Under the pieces are notes generated by a model. The model made no database searches. It was not told where the DNA came from and worked only from the letters and a program-made list of their open reading frames with translations. A DNA stretch of 64,000 nucleotides from CAWALV01 sp963782965. GTDB taxonomy: Bacteria > Actinomycetota > Actinomycetes > Acidothermales > Acidothermaceae. Within the stretch, counting starts at the first letter, position 1, and each line of letters starts with the position of its first letter. The stretch is from positions 1,116,001 through 1,180,000 of the forward strand of contig CAWALV010000006.1 of the NCBI GenBank assembly GCA_963782965.1, read 5' to 3'. Below, one piece after another: positions 34,192 to 43,181 of the stretch. A program made the position numbers and the translations under genes.

Positions 34192-35553
34192 ATGGACAAG
34201 CAGACCGAATTCGTGTTGCGCACGCTCGAGGAACGCGACATCCGCTTCGTGCGACTGTGGTTCACCGACGTCTTGGGCTTCTTGAAGTCGGTCGCGGTCG
34301 CGCCGGCCGAACTCGAGGGCGCGTTCGCCGAGGGCATCGGCTTCGACGGCTCGGCCATCGAGGGGTTCGCCCGGGTCTATGAGGCCGACATGTTGGCCAA
34401 GCCCGATCCGGCCACGTTCCAGATCCTGCCGTGGCGGTCCGAGACGCCCGGCACGGCGCGCATGTTCTGCGACATCTTGATGCCCGACGGTTCACCGAGC
34501 TGGGCCGACTCCCGGTTCGTCCTCAAGCGCGCGCTCGCGCGGGCTTCCGACATGGGCTTCACCTTCTACACCCACCCCGAGATCGAGTTCTTCCTGCTGG
34601 AGGACCAGCCGGTCCCGGGCGCTATGCCGGTGCCCGCCGACGCGAGCAGCTACTTCGACCACACCGCGCATGCCCTGGGTCATGATTTCCGGCGCCAGGC
34701 GATCACCATGTTGGAGTCGATGGGCATCTCCGTCGAGTTCTCTCACCACGAGGCGGCGCCCGGCCAACAAGAGATCGACCTGCGGTACGCCGACGCGTTG
34801 ACCACGGCCGACAACATCCTGACGTTTCGCCAGGTGGTCAAGCAGGTCGCGCTCGAGCAGGGCGTCTTCGCGTCGTTCATGCCGAAACCGTTCACCGAGC
34901 ATCCCGGTTCTGGCATGCACACGCACCTGTCGTTGTTCGAGGGCGATCGCAACGCCTTCTTCGAGCCCGGGGCGCAGTATCAGCTCTCGAAGACGGCGCG
35001 CGCGTTCATCGCCGGCATCTTGAAGCACGCTGCCGAAATCACCGCCGTCACCAACCAGTGGGTCAACAGCTACAAGCGGTTGTGGGGTGGCGCCACCCGC
35101 ACGGCGGGAGCCGGTGGGGAGGCGCCGTCCTACGTGTGCTGGGGGCACAACAACCGCTCCGCCCTCGTCCGCGTGCCGATGTACAAGCCGCAGAAGGGCA
35201 ACTCCACCCGGATCGAGATCCGCTCGGTCGACAGCGCGTGCAACCCCTACCTGGCGTTCGCGGCGATGCTCGGGGCCGGCCTGGCCGGTATCGAGCAGGG
35301 CTACGAGCTGCCCGAAGGCGCCGAGGACGACGTGTGGGCGCTGACCGAATCGGAGCGGCGGGCCATGGGCATCGAGCCGCTGCCGACGTCCCTTCACGAT
35401 GCCATCAAGGTGATGGAGAAGTCGGAGCTGATGGCCAACATCCTCGGCGAGCACGTCTTCGACTTCTTCCTGCGCAACAAGCGTGACGAGTGGGCCGACT
35501 ACCAGCGGCAGGTCACCGAGTACGAGCGCAACCGGTACCTGCGCGTCCTGTAG
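34192..35553 (+). CDS. glnA2: Type I glutamine synthetase, GlnA2-like
   Basis: This 453-residue glutamine synthetase family enzyme shows the beta-grasp start (VRLWFTDVLGFLKSVAVAPA), IGFDGSAIEGFARV, the metal Glu residues in HPEIEFF and SHHEAAPGQQEID, SGMHTHLSLFEGD and RIEIRSVDSACNPYLAFAAM. The short C-terminal region ELPEGAEDDVWALTE lacks the adenylylation Tyr found in GlnA1, so GlnE probably does not modify it. The arrangement glnA2-glnE, with glnA1 nearby, matches M. tuberculosis Rv2222c-Rv2220. It may be a gamma-glutamyl-amine ligase rather than a true synthetase. GGGAGG precedes ATG 34192. Confidence 0.88.
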   Translation: MDKQTEFVLRTLEERDIRFVRLWFTDVLGFLKSVAVAPAELEGAFAEGIGFDGSAIEGFARVYEADMLAKPDPATFQILPWRSETPGTARMFCDILMPDGSPSWADSRFVLKRALARASDMGFTFYTHPEIEFFLLEDQPVPGAMPVPADASSYFDHTAHALGHDFRRQAITMLESMGISVEFSHHEAAPGQQEIDLRYADALTTADNILTFRQVVKQVALEQGVFASFMPKPFTEHPGSGMHTHLSLFEGDRNAFFEPGAQYQLSKTARAFIAGILKHAAEITAVTNQWVNSYKRLWGGATRTAGAGGEAPSYVCWGHNNRSALVRVPMYKPQKGNSTRIEIRSVDSACNPYLAFAAMLGAGLAGIEQGYELPEGAEDDVWALTESERRAMGIEPLPTSLHDAIKVMEKSELMANILGEHVFDFFLRNKRDEWADYQRQVTEYERNRYLRVL

Positions 35554-35569
35554 CGGCTACGTTCGATGC

Positions 35570-38563
35570 GTGACCGAGGAACTCGACCGACTCGACAGCC
35601 GCGCGGGTCAGCTGGCCCGGCTCGGTTTCAGCGACGTTCGCCGGGCTGATGCGGTCGCACAGCGGCTCGCGATCAGCTCGGCCGTCCTCTCCGAGCTGGC
35701 GCACAGCGCCGATCCCGATCTGGCGTTGGACTCGCTGGCGAGGCTGTTGGAATCCTCGGAGGCGGCCGAGTTGCGCGCCGCGCTCGACGCCGACCCGATT
35801 CTGCGCCGCAGCTTGAGCGGCGTCCTGGGCGCGAGCGTGGCGCTCGGCGATCATCTCCTCGCGCACCCGGGGGATTGGCGCGTGCTCGTCGGTACCGAAG
35901 GCGAGTGTTGTCTCACCTGGCTCGGTATGCGCCGAGAACTCGGTAGCGCGACCGAGGGCCGGACGGGCGCGGCGGCCCAGCAGGCCCTGCTCTCGACCTA
36001 TCGCCGGCTGCTAATGCGGCTCGCGGCGCACGATCTGACCGGGCGAGCAACGATGGACGACGTCGCCGCGCAACTCGCCGACCTCGCAAGCGCGACCCTC
36101 GACGCCGCGCTCGCTGTAGCGGTGGCCGACCTGCCGCCCGATGCCGCCGCGTGTCGGCTCGCGGTCATCGGCATGGGCAAGTGCGGTGGCCGGGAACTCA
36201 ACTACATCAGCGACGTCGACGTCGTGTTCGTCGCCGAGTCTGCTGAGTCGGCTGAGTCAGCTGAGTCGGCTGAGTCGGCTGAGCCGGCTGAGCCGGCCTT
36301 GGAAGCCGCTGCGCTGCGAACTGCCACCCAGCTGGCGACGGCGATGATGCGCATCTGCGCGCCGATCTGGCAAGTGGACGCCGCACTGCGGCCCGAGGGC
36401 AAGATGGGGCCGCTGGTGCGAACCGTGGCCAGCCACCTGGCCTACTACCAGCGGTGGGCGAAGACATGGGAGTTCCAAGCGCTGTTGAAGGCGCGCCCGG
36501 TTGCGGGTGACTTCGAGCTCGGCCGCACGTATCTCGAGGCCGTCCAGCCGCTGGTCTGGAGCGCGGGGGACCGCGAGAACTTCGTAGCCGACGTGCAGAC
36601 CATGCGCCGCCGGGTGGAAGCCACCTTGCCCGCGCGTGAGGCCGCGCGCGAGCTCAAACTCGGGCCGGGTGGCTTGCGCGACGTCGAGTTCGCCGTCCAG
36701 CTGCTGCAGCTCGTGCACGGTCGAGCCGATGAGTCGTTGCGCAGCGCCACCACGTTGCGCGCGCTGGCGGCGTTGGCGGCCGGCGGCTACGTCGGTCTGC
36801 GCGACGCCGACGCGCTGGCGCAGGCCTACCGCTTCTTGCGGACCCTCGAACACCGCGTACAGCTGTACCGGCTGCGTCGAACGCACCAGCTGCCGGTTGA
36901 CGAAGGCGAGTTGCGGCGCCTGGGCCGCGCGGTCGGCTTCTTTCGCGATCCGGTTGTGGAACTCACCACCACCCACGCCCGGCACGCGCATGAGGTACGG
37001 CGGCTGCACGAGAAGTTGTTCTACCGGCCACTCCTCGCGGCGGTTGCGCGGCTGCCCGGGGAGGAGGCGAGGCTCTCACTCGATGCGGCGGCGATCCGGC
37101 TCGAGGCGCTCGGCTACGGCGATCCCGAACACGCGTTGCGGCATCTCGAGTCGTTGACGTCGGGCGTGAGCCGGCGGGCGGCGATCCAGCGCACGCTGCT
37201 GCCCGTGATGCTCGCGTGGTTCGCCGACGCGCCTGATCCCGACGCCGGGTTGCTCGCGTTCCGTCAGGTCTCCGACGCGCTCGGTGAGACGCCCTGGTAC
37301 TTGAGGCTGCTGCGTGACGAGGGCGCCGCCGCCGAGCATCTGGCCCGCATCCTGGCGAGTAGCCGTTACGCCGTCGACCTGTTCTTGCGCGCGCCGGAGT
37401 CGGTGGCCATGCTGGGCGACACCGGCGAGGAAGGGCCGCACCAGTTGCGGCCACGGCCCGCTGCCGACCTCACCACGGAGTTGCTGCGCGCCGTCCGCCG
37501 CTATGACGATGCGGAGTCTGCCGTCTCGATGGCTCGTGGTCTGCGTCGTCGCGAGTTGTTGCGGATCGCCTGTGCCGACCTGCTCGGCCTGCTCGACATC
37601 GCGCAGGTCGGTCGGGCGCTCTCCGACGTCACTGCCGCGACGCTCGAGGCGGTGCTCGACGTCGTCACCCGCGCGGCCGAAGCGCGGACGGGCGGGTCGT
37701 TGCCGATGCGGTTGGCGGTCATCGGGATGGGCCGCCTCGGTGGCGGCGAGCAGGGTTACGGCAGCGACGCGGACGTATTGTTCGTCCACGAGCCGGTGGC
37801 CGGGGCGGCGGAGTCCGATGCTGCCGCGGCTGCACATCTGGTGGCCAACGAAGTGCGCCGGCTGCTTTCGGTCCCGGCGCCGGAGCCGGCGATGGACCTC
37901 GACGCCGACTTGCGCCCGGAGGGGCGCCAAGGGCCGCTCACCCGAAGCCTCGGCTCGTACGCCCAGTACTACGCGCGCTGGTCGAAGCCATGGGAGAGCC
38001 AGGCTCTGCTGCGCGCCGCGTTCGTCGCGGGCGACGCCGACCTCGGAGCACGGTTCCTGGCCGCGACGGCGCCGATCCGGTGGCCGGACACCGGCCTCTC
38101 GCCGGCCGATCTGCGCGAGATCCGGCGGATCAAGGCACGCGTCGAGAAGGAGCGCCTCCCGCGCGGGGCCGATCCGACTCTGAACACGAAGCTGGGCCGT
38201 GGCGGGCTGGCCGATATCGAATGGACCGTCCAGCTCCTGCAGTTGCGCTTCGCCGGGTCGGTACCGCAGCTGCGCACCACCTCGACGCTGGGTGCGCTCG
38301 ATGCCGCTCACGACGCGGGCCTGATCCTCGAGACCGACGCCGACGTGCTGGCGACCGCGTGGCGGTTAGCGACGAAGGTGCGTAATGCCCTGGTCCTGGC
38401 GAGAGGGCGTCCTGCCGATTCGATTCCCACAGTTTTACGAGATGTGGTGGGCATTGCCCGCCTGGTCGGCTACTCTCCGTGGCAGTCCGGTGACTTCCTG
38501 GATGAGTATCGGCGGGTGACTCGGCGATCCCGGGCCGTCGTGGAAAGGGTCTTCTACACGTGA
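35570..38563 (+). CDS. glnE: Bifunctional glutamine synthetase adenylyltransferase/adenylyl-removing enzyme
   Basis: This 997-residue enzyme sets GlnA1 activity by adding or removing AMP. It has two nucleotidyltransferase halves, each with the metal motif: GGRELNYISDVDVVFV (first half, around residues 205-220) and GGGEQGYGSDADVLFVHE (second half). GTG 35570 gives the family length and lies 16 bp after glnA2. An unusual Ser-Ala-Glu repeat is inserted right after the first catalytic motif (see 36233-36297). The Tyr target is present in the glnA1 product. Acts in the cytosol in nitrogen control. Confidence 0.94.
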   Translation: MTEELDRLDSRAGQLARLGFSDVRRADAVAQRLAISSAVLSELAHSADPDLALDSLARLLESSEAAELRAALDADPILRRSLSGVLGASVALGDHLLAHPGDWRVLVGTEGECCLTWLGMRRELGSATEGRTGAAAQQALLSTYRRLLMRLAAHDLTGRATMDDVAAQLADLASATLDAALAVAVADLPPDAAACRLAVIGMGKCGGRELNYISDVDVVFVAESAESAESAESAESAEPAEPALEAAALRTATQLATAMMRICAPIWQVDAALRPEGKMGPLVRTVASHLAYYQRWAKTWEFQALLKARPVAGDFELGRTYLEAVQPLVWSAGDRENFVADVQTMRRRVEATLPAREAARELKLGPGGLRDVEFAVQLLQLVHGRADESLRSATTLRALAALAAGGYVGLRDADALAQAYRFLRTLEHRVQLYRLRRTHQLPVDEGELRRLGRAVGFFRDPVVELTTTHARHAHEVRRLHEKLFYRPLLAAVARLPGEEARLSLDAAAIRLEALGYGDPEHALRHLESLTSGVSRRAAIQRTLLPVMLAWFADAPDPDAGLLAFRQVSDALGETPWYLRLLRDEGAAAEHLARILASSRYAVDLFLRAPESVAMLGDTGEEGPHQLRPRPAADLTTELLRAVRRYDDAESAVSMARGLRRRELLRIACADLLGLLDIAQVGRALSDVTAATLEAVLDVVTRAAEARTGGSLPMRLAVIGMGRLGGGEQGYGSDADVLFVHEPVAGAAESDAAAAAHLVANEVRRLLSVPAPEPAMDLDADLRPEGRQGPLTRSLGSYAQYYARWSKPWESQALLRAAFVAGDADLGARFLAATAPIRWPDTGLSPADLREIRRIKARVEKERLPRGADPTLNTKLGRGGLADIEWTVQLLQLRFAGSVPQLRTTSTLGALDAAHDAGLILETDADVLATAWRLATKVRNALVLARGRPADSIPTVLRDVVGIARLVGYSPWQSGDFLDEYRRVTRRSRAVVERVFYT
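36233..36297 (+). repeat. 9-bp tandem repeat (Glu-Ser-Ala / Glu-Pro-Ala) inside glnE
   Basis: About seven copies of a GCTGAGTCG-like unit encode Ala-Glu-Ser triplets, then two Ala-Glu-Pro. The insert follows the catalytic SDVDVVFV strand. The repeat keeps frame, so copy changes would shorten or lengthen a loop without breaking the gene. Confidence 0.85.
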
Positions 38564-38588
38564 CGACTACTGCCCGGGTGATCCCGGC

Positions 38589-39902
38589 ATGGCGTTGACG
38601 CTCGGCTCTGAGCGCTCGACCCGCCCGGGCGATCCGGTCGGGTCCGGTCCGGCGCCGCGCGGGGGCGTGTTCGCGAATCGGGAGTTTCGCGGCATCGCGA
38701 TCGCTCAGTTCACCAGCGAGTGCGGGGACCAGATCGCCGGCCTGGCGATCGCCTACCTGGTGTACAAGCGCTCGGAGAACGCCTTCCTCGCGGCCGCCGC
38801 GTACGCCGTCACCTATGTCCCTTGGGTCATCGGCGGCATCCTGCTCTCGCCCCTCGTCGACCGCCTGCCGCGGCGTAGCGTCATGCTCTTTTGTGACGCT
38901 GCTCGCGCCGTCGTGATCTCGGTGCTCGTCGTCGCGACGTTCGTGTCGACGGTGCCGATCTGGGGCCTCATCGGTCTCGTGCTCTTGTCCAGCATGTGTT
39001 CGCCGCCGTTCACGACGGCGAGGAGCACGATGCTGCCCGAAATCTTCGACCAGAGCCCGCTCTACGTGCCAGCGGTCGCGACCGGTCGCATCCTCCAGCA
39101 GATCGATCAGGTGTTCGGCTTCGCTCTCGGCGGCATGATCGTGGCCGCCGTCACGCCCAGGGGTGCGCTGGTTGTCGACGTCCTCACGTTCCTCGTGTCC
39201 TTCGCCGTGCTTGCGACACATGTGCGACCGCGCCCGCCGGCGATGAGCGGGTCGCGGATCACGGTCGGCGGCCTTGCCCGGAACCTGGGGCCCGACCTGC
39301 GGCTCATCGTCGGCGATCCGGCCCGTCGATCGCTGGTCCTGCTCGTCGCCAGCTCGCTGGTGTTCTTGATCGCCCCGGAAGCGCTGGCCGTCGCCTACGC
39401 CAAGCAGCAGGGTCACGGGCCGATCGCCGTGGGGCTGCTGACGGCCGCGCAGCCGTGCGGGGTTGCGATCGGCGCGTGGCTGTTCGTGCGGTTCTTCCCG
39501 CCGGCCGTGCAGGGCCGGTGGTTGTTGCGACTTCCGATTCTGGGGGCGCTGTTGCTGGCCGCGACCGCGCTCGTGCCGCCGATTCCGGTGGCCGCGGCAC
39601 TTTGGATGGCCAGCGGGCTTACGCAGTGCTTCGTGGTGACCAGCATCGCGACGTACAACGTCGTCACCGAGCCGGCGTTGCGTGGTCGGGCGAACGGTCT
39701 CGCGAGCGCCTCGATCGCACTGACGCAGGGCATCGGGTTCGCGCTGTGGGGCGCGATCGGCAACTGGCGTGGCGCGGCGGCGGGAGTCGCCTGGGCGGGG
39801 GTCGCCGGTCTGCTCGTGGTGTCAGTTCTCCGGTATTTCTGGCCCCACGACGTGATCCGCGTCGCCTCCGGTCGCCTCGCCGCGGCTTCGCGCCGCGCCT
39901 GA
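38589..39902 (+). CDS. MFS transporter (exporter-type)
   Basis: This 437-residue membrane protein has about 11-12 spans. It starts FANREFRGIAIAQFTSECGD and has the MFS loop LSPLVDRLPRRSVMLFCDAA between spans two and three, then LFLIAPEALAVAYA-like hydrophobic segments. It resembles the enterobactin exporter/multidrug group of actinomycetes. Substrate is unknown. It follows glnE by 25 bp, so it may ride on that transcript. Its 3' end overlaps the convergent PAP2 gene by 81 bases, an unusually large convergent overlap. In M. tuberculosis this gene is not part of the glnE-glnA1 interval. Confidence 0.82.
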   Translation: MALTLGSERSTRPGDPVGSGPAPRGGVFANREFRGIAIAQFTSECGDQIAGLAIAYLVYKRSENAFLAAAAYAVTYVPWVIGGILLSPLVDRLPRRSVMLFCDAARAVVISVLVVATFVSTVPIWGLIGLVLLSSMCSPPFTTARSTMLPEIFDQSPLYVPAVATGRILQQIDQVFGFALGGMIVAAVTPRGALVVDVLTFLVSFAVLATHVRPRPPAMSGSRITVGGLARNLGPDLRLIVGDPARRSLVLLVASSLVFLIAPEALAVAYAKQQGHGPIAVGLLTAAQPCGVAIGAWLFVRFFPPAVQGRWLLRLPILGALLLAATALVPPIPVAAALWMASGLTQCFVVTSIATYNVVTEPALRGRANGLASASIALTQGIGFALWGAIGNWRGAAAGVAWAGVAGLLVVSVLRYFWPHDVIRVASGRLAAASRRA

Positions 39903-40748
39903 TTCCTCGCCGCCGGCCGCGAACGCATGCCGCCCGGTCAAGACCCATTGGACGCCGAACCCGGCCGCGAGCACCGCCACCCCGCCGACGGCGTCCAGGA
40001 CGAAGTGGTTGGCGGTGCCGATGATCACCAGGAACGTCGCCACCGGGTAGAGCAGTCCGAGCGCCCGAAGCCACCACGTGCGGCTCAGCATGAACAGCGC
40101 CAGGCCCGCCCACAGCGACCAGCCGATGTGCAGCGACGGCATCGCGGCGTACTGGTTGGAGATCTTCGAGATGCCGCCCGAACCCCACGAACCCCACGTG
40201 TGGTACTTCACGACGGTGTCTATGTAGGTCTGGCTCGTCATCAGCCGCGGCGGAGCCAGCGGGTACACCCAGAAGATGATCGCCGCGAACCCGTTCGCCG
40301 CGTACAACGCCGTGCGCAGCGACCGGTAGTTCATCGGGTGCTTGACGTAGACCCAGACCAACACGCTGAGGACGACGAGAAAGTGCATCACCGCGTAGTA
40401 GTAGTCGGAGACGTTCGCGAGCCAGTGCCAGCCACCCCAGCGCACTGAGTCGACGAAACCGTTCACCGAATGCTCGACGTCGATGCCGAGCAGCGTCTCG
40501 ACGTGCAGGATGTAACGCGCGTGCTGGAGCGCGGGCGTGAGGTGAGCGGGAACGGCGTCGCGGATGATCGAGTAGATCCAATAGCTCAGCGCGATGAAGC
40601 CGATCTCTTGCCACAACCGGGGACGGCGTTGCTTGCGCAGCGGCGGCGGCAACAGCGGAACCAGCGGAACCAGCCTGCGAGAAGGTGCAGAGGCCGCCCC
40701 GCCGCGGCCCGCGCCGGCGGGCGCGATCATGTCGTTGCGGGTGGCCAC
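39822..40748 (-). CDS. PAP2-family membrane phosphatase / inositolphosphotransferase-like protein
   Basis: This 308-residue membrane protein has about six spans and the two PAP2-type catalytic segments: YAAMPSLHIGWSLWAGLALF (Ser and His) and TANHFVLDAVGG (His and Asp). PLAPPRLM and GVVKYHTWG-type segments place it in the inositol phosphorylceramide synthase/AUR1-like PAP2 group common in actinomycetes. These proteins act on membrane lipid phosphates at the outer leaflet. ATG 40748 is taken as start; the first 45 residues are basic and Pro-rich. It overlaps the convergent MFS gene by 81 bases. Substrate not defined. Confidence 0.8.
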   Translation of the reverse strand: MATRNDMIAPAGAGRGGAASAPSRRLVPLVPLLPPPLRKQRRPRLWQEIGFIALSYWIYSIIRDAVPAHLTPALQHARYILHVETLLGIDVEHSVNGFVDSVRWGGWHWLANVSDYYYAVMHFLVVLSVLVWVYVKHPMNYRSLRTALYAANGFAAIIFWVYPLAPPRLMTSQTYIDTVVKYHTWGSWGSGGISKISNQYAAMPSLHIGWSLWAGLALFMLSRTWWLRALGLLYPVATFLVIIGTANHFVLDAVGGVAVLAAGFGVQWVLTGRHAFAAGGEESGAARSRGEATGGDADHVVGPEIPEN

Positions 40749-40857
40749 AACCTGAAATCTTGCCAGAAGTGGGGTCGGGGCCGCGCGCGTATAGCGGCCA
40801 GCCGAGCCCGATCGTGGCGATCCGCCCTACGATTGGGTGCAACCGAGAGGGGCCACG

Positions 40858-41019
40858 ATGAGCCTCACCAACATGCTGTACAAGCTTGCTCGAGCGTCGG
40901 CGACCGGCCGGGCGGCCCGCAAGGGACCGACGGCGCTGGGGAAGCGGTACGTCCGCAAGGCCGTGTACCGCACGGAGGGGAAGGCGACCCGGCGCGCGAT
41001 GCGAGGCCTGTTCAAGTAG
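40858..41019 (+). CDS. Small basic protein, 53 residues, conserved next to glnA1
   Basis: ATG 40858, preceded by GAGAGGGG, encodes a 53-residue peptide rich in Lys, Arg and Ala (SLTNMLYKLARASATGRAAR at the start, RRAMRGLFK at the end). The pattern of an amphipathic helix followed by basic residues suggests nucleic-acid or membrane-surface binding. I recall similar short basic proteins near glnA in actinomycetes, but no function is known to me. It is followed by a bidirectional hairpin that separates it from glnA1. Confidence 0.6.
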   Translation: MSLTNMLYKLARASATGRAARKGPTALGKRYVRKAVYRTEGKATRRAMRGLFK

Positions 41020-41034
41020 GCGCCTGACAGTAAT

Positions 41035-41062
41035 GGGCCGCCCGGATACAACCGGGCGGCCC
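41035..41062. terminator. Bidirectional hairpin terminator between the small basic gene and glnA1
   Basis: GGGCCGCCCGG (41035-41045) and CCGGGCGGCCC (41052-41062) form a perfect 11-bp GC-only stem with a 6-base loop, followed by GTTG on the plus strand and ATTA on the minus strand. It lies between convergent stops at 41019 and 41080. Confidence 0.75.
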
Positions 41063-41079
41063 GTTGCTGACGTGGCGGC

Positions 41080-42504
41080 CTAGATGTCGAAGTAGAGCTC
41101 GAACTCGTGCGGGTGGGGGCGAAGCCGGATGGCGTCGACCTCGGCGGTGCGCTTGTAGTCGATCCAGGTCTCGACGAGGTCCTGGGTGAAGACGCCGCCT
41201 TCCAGGAGGTACTCCTGGTCGGCCTCCAGCGCCAAAAGGACCTCGGGCAGGGAGCCGGGCACCTGCGACACGTTCGCGTGCTCCTCGGGCGGCAGCTCGT
41301 AGAGGTCCTTGTCGATGGGTTCCGGCGGCTCGATCTTGTTCTTGATGCCGTCGAGGCCGGCCATCAGCATCGCCGAGAAGGCCAGGTAGGGGTTGCCGGA
41401 GGAGTCGGGCACCCGGAACTCCAGCCGCTTGGCCTTCGGGTTGGTGCCGGTGATCGGGATGCGGATGCAGGCGGAGCGGTTGCGCTGGCTGTAGACCAGG
41501 TTCACCGGCGCCTCGAAGCCGGGAACCAGCCGGTGGTAGCTGTTCAGCGTCGGGTTGGTGAACGCGAGCAGCGACGGCGCGTGCTTGAGCAAACCGCCGA
41601 TGTAGTGGCGGGCCATGTCGGAGAGGCCGGCGTAGCCGAGCTCGTCGTAGAACAGCGGCGTGCCGTCCTTCCACAAGCTCTGGTGGCAGTGCATGCCGGA
41701 GCCGTTGTCACCGAAGATCGGCTTGGGCATGAAGGTCGCCGTCTTGCCGTTGCGCCACGCGACGTTCTTGATGATGTATTTGAACAGCAGCAGATCGTCG
41801 GCCGCCTTGAGCAGCGTGTCGAACCGGTAGTTGATCTCGGCCTGGCCGGCGGTGCCGACCTCGTGGTGCTGCCGCTCGACGATGAGCCCGCCGTTGATCA
41901 GCTCGCGCGTCATCTCCGCACGCAGGTCGGCGAAGTGGTCGACCGGCGGCACCGGGAAGTAGCCGCCCTTGTAGCGCACCTTGTAGCCGCGGTTCCCGCC
42001 GTCCTCGACGCGGCCGGTGTTCCACGCGCCCGCGATCGAGTCGATGTGGTAGTAGCTCTCGTTCTGGCTCGTCTTGAACCGCACGTCGTCGAAGACGTAG
42101 AACTCCGCCTCGGGGCCGAAGTACACCGTGTCGGCGATACCGGTGCTCGACAGGTAGGTCTCCGCCTTCTTCGCGATGTTGCGCGGGTCGCGGCTGTAGG
42201 CCTCGCCGGTCAGCGGGTCGTGGATGAAGAAGTTCAGGTTCAGCGTCTTCTCGGCGCGGAACGGGTCGAGCACTGCCGTCGTCGGGTCGGGCAGCAGGAG
42301 CATGTCGGACTCGTGGATCTGCTGGAATCCGCGGATCGACGAACCGTCGAACCCGAGGCCGTCACTGAAGACCTTCGCGTCGAACGACTCGACCGGCACG
42401 GTGAAGTGCTGCATGATGCCGGGCAGGTCGCAGAACCGGACATCGACCGACTTGACGTCGTTGTCGCGGATGTACGCCAGGACCTCATCGGCACTGGTGA
42501 ACAT
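41080..42504 (-). CDS. glnA: Type I glutamine synthetase (main ammonium-assimilating enzyme)
   Basis: This 474-residue enzyme forms glutamine from glutamate, ammonia and ATP. Motifs include [31 protein letters not shown] (metal Glu), [34 protein letters not shown] and [29 protein letters not shown] carries the Tyr that GlnE adenylylates, so this is the regulated GlnA1 type. AGGAGG precedes ATG 42504. A GlnR-type box lies 52-89 bp upstream. Length (about 470) and context (glnE nearby, lipA/lipB further on) match actinobacterial glnA1. Confidence 0.96.
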   Translation of the reverse strand: MFTSADEVLAYIRDNDVKSVDVRFCDLPGIMQHFTVPVESFDAKVFSDGLGFDGSSIRGFQQIHESDMLLLPDPTTAVLDPFRAEKTLNLNFFIHDPLTGEAYSRDPRNIAKKAETYLSSTGIADTVYFGPEAEFYVFDDVRFKTSQNESYYHIDSIAGAWNTGRVEDGGNRGYKVRYKGGYFPVPPVDHFADLRAEMTRELINGGLIVERQHHEVGTAGQAEINYRFDTLLKAADDLLLFKYIIKNVAWRNGKTATFMPKPIFGDNGSGMHCHQSLWKDGTPLFYDELGYAGLSDMARHYIGGLLKHAPSLLAFTNPTLNSYHRLVPGFEAPVNLVYSQRNRSACIRIPITGTNPKAKRLEFRVPDSSGNPYLAFSAMLMAGLDGIKNKIEPPEPIDKDLYELPPEEHANVSQVPGSLPEVLLALEADQEYLLEGGVFTQDLVETWIDYKRTAEVDAIRLRPHPHEFELYFDI

Positions 42505-42555
42505 GGATGTTCCTCCTAGGGCAGTGCGGGACGTCGAGCACGCTAGCGGCGAGCC

Positions 42556-42593
42556 GTTACCCGAGGATGTCTCGAATGTTTCCTCGGGGTTAC
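42556..42593 (-). promoter_or_regulatory. GlnR-type operator upstream of glnA1
   Basis: Read on the minus strand, GTAAC-n6-GAAAC-n6-GACAT-n6-GTAAC occupies 42593-42556. The known actinobacterial GlnR box is GTnAC-n6-GAAAC repeated with 6-base spacers. Here the first half is perfect and the second degenerate (GACAT, GTAAC), with all three spacers exactly six bases. It ends 52 bp before ATG 42504 and fits nitrogen control of glnA1. Confidence 0.75.
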
Positions 42594-42669
42594 GCGCCGG
42601 AGGAGCCGCGACAACCATTGTGCGGTGTCAGGGCCGGCGGCAGGTTGCTAACCCAGCGCGAAGGTTATC

Positions 42670-43173
42670 GTGACCGGTGTGGGTAACGGGAGCGGGTCCA
42701 AGACTCGCCGGGGCAATGATTCGTGGCTGAACGGCCCGCGGCCGGCGGGCAGTCCCGCGACCGCGGCAACTCCGGCATATCCGGGGGAACGTCTGGGGCT
42801 GCCGGCGTCCGGCCGGATGTCGGTCGGGGGGCTGGGACGCCGCGTGGTGGCCCTGTGCATCGACTGGGCCTGCTGCCTGCTGATCGTCAGCTTGGTCACC
42901 GGCGAGCGGTTGTTCACACCGCAGCACAGCGCCACGCTCACCCTTGCCGTCTTCGGTGCGGAGAACCTGGTGCTGCTCCCGATCGTCGGCAGCACGTTCG
43001 GCATGCGGGTGATGGGCATCGGGGTCCGGCGGCTTGACGGTAGCCGGGTGCCCTTCCCTTGGCTCGTCGTCCGGACCGTGCTGCTGCTCGTCGTGATCCC
43101 CGCGGTGATCTACGACGTGGATCAACGCGGATACCACGACAAAGCCGCGAACTGCGTCGTCGTCCGGATCTAG
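42670..43173 (+). CDS. RDD family membrane protein
   Basis: This 167-residue protein has a disordered N-terminus (about 50 residues, Gly/Ser/Pro-rich) followed by an RDD domain: LGRRVVALCIDWACCLLIVS, SFGMRVMGIGVRRLDG-type segment and YDVDQRGYHDKAANCVVV. It has three predicted spans. RDD proteins are small transport-like membrane proteins, sometimes cation/proton antiporters. It is divergent from glnA1 and convergent with the DUF4191-type gene, a placement also found in M. tuberculosis (Rv2219A). GTG 42670 is the longest start; GTG 42679 is possible. Confidence 0.8.
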   Translation: MTGVGNGSGSKTRRGNDSWLNGPRPAGSPATAATPAYPGERLGLPASGRMSVGGLGRRVVALCIDWACCLLIVSLVTGERLFTPQHSATLTLAVFGAENLVLLPIVGSTFGMRVMGIGVRRLDGSRVPFPWLVVRTVLLLVVIPAVIYDVDQRGYHDKAANCVVVRI

Positions 43174-43181
43174 CGGGCCCA

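Noticed and set aside
38130..39416. 428-residue minus-strand frame opposite glnE end and the MFS gene
   Set aside because: Antisense of two supported genes; composition typical of shadow frames.
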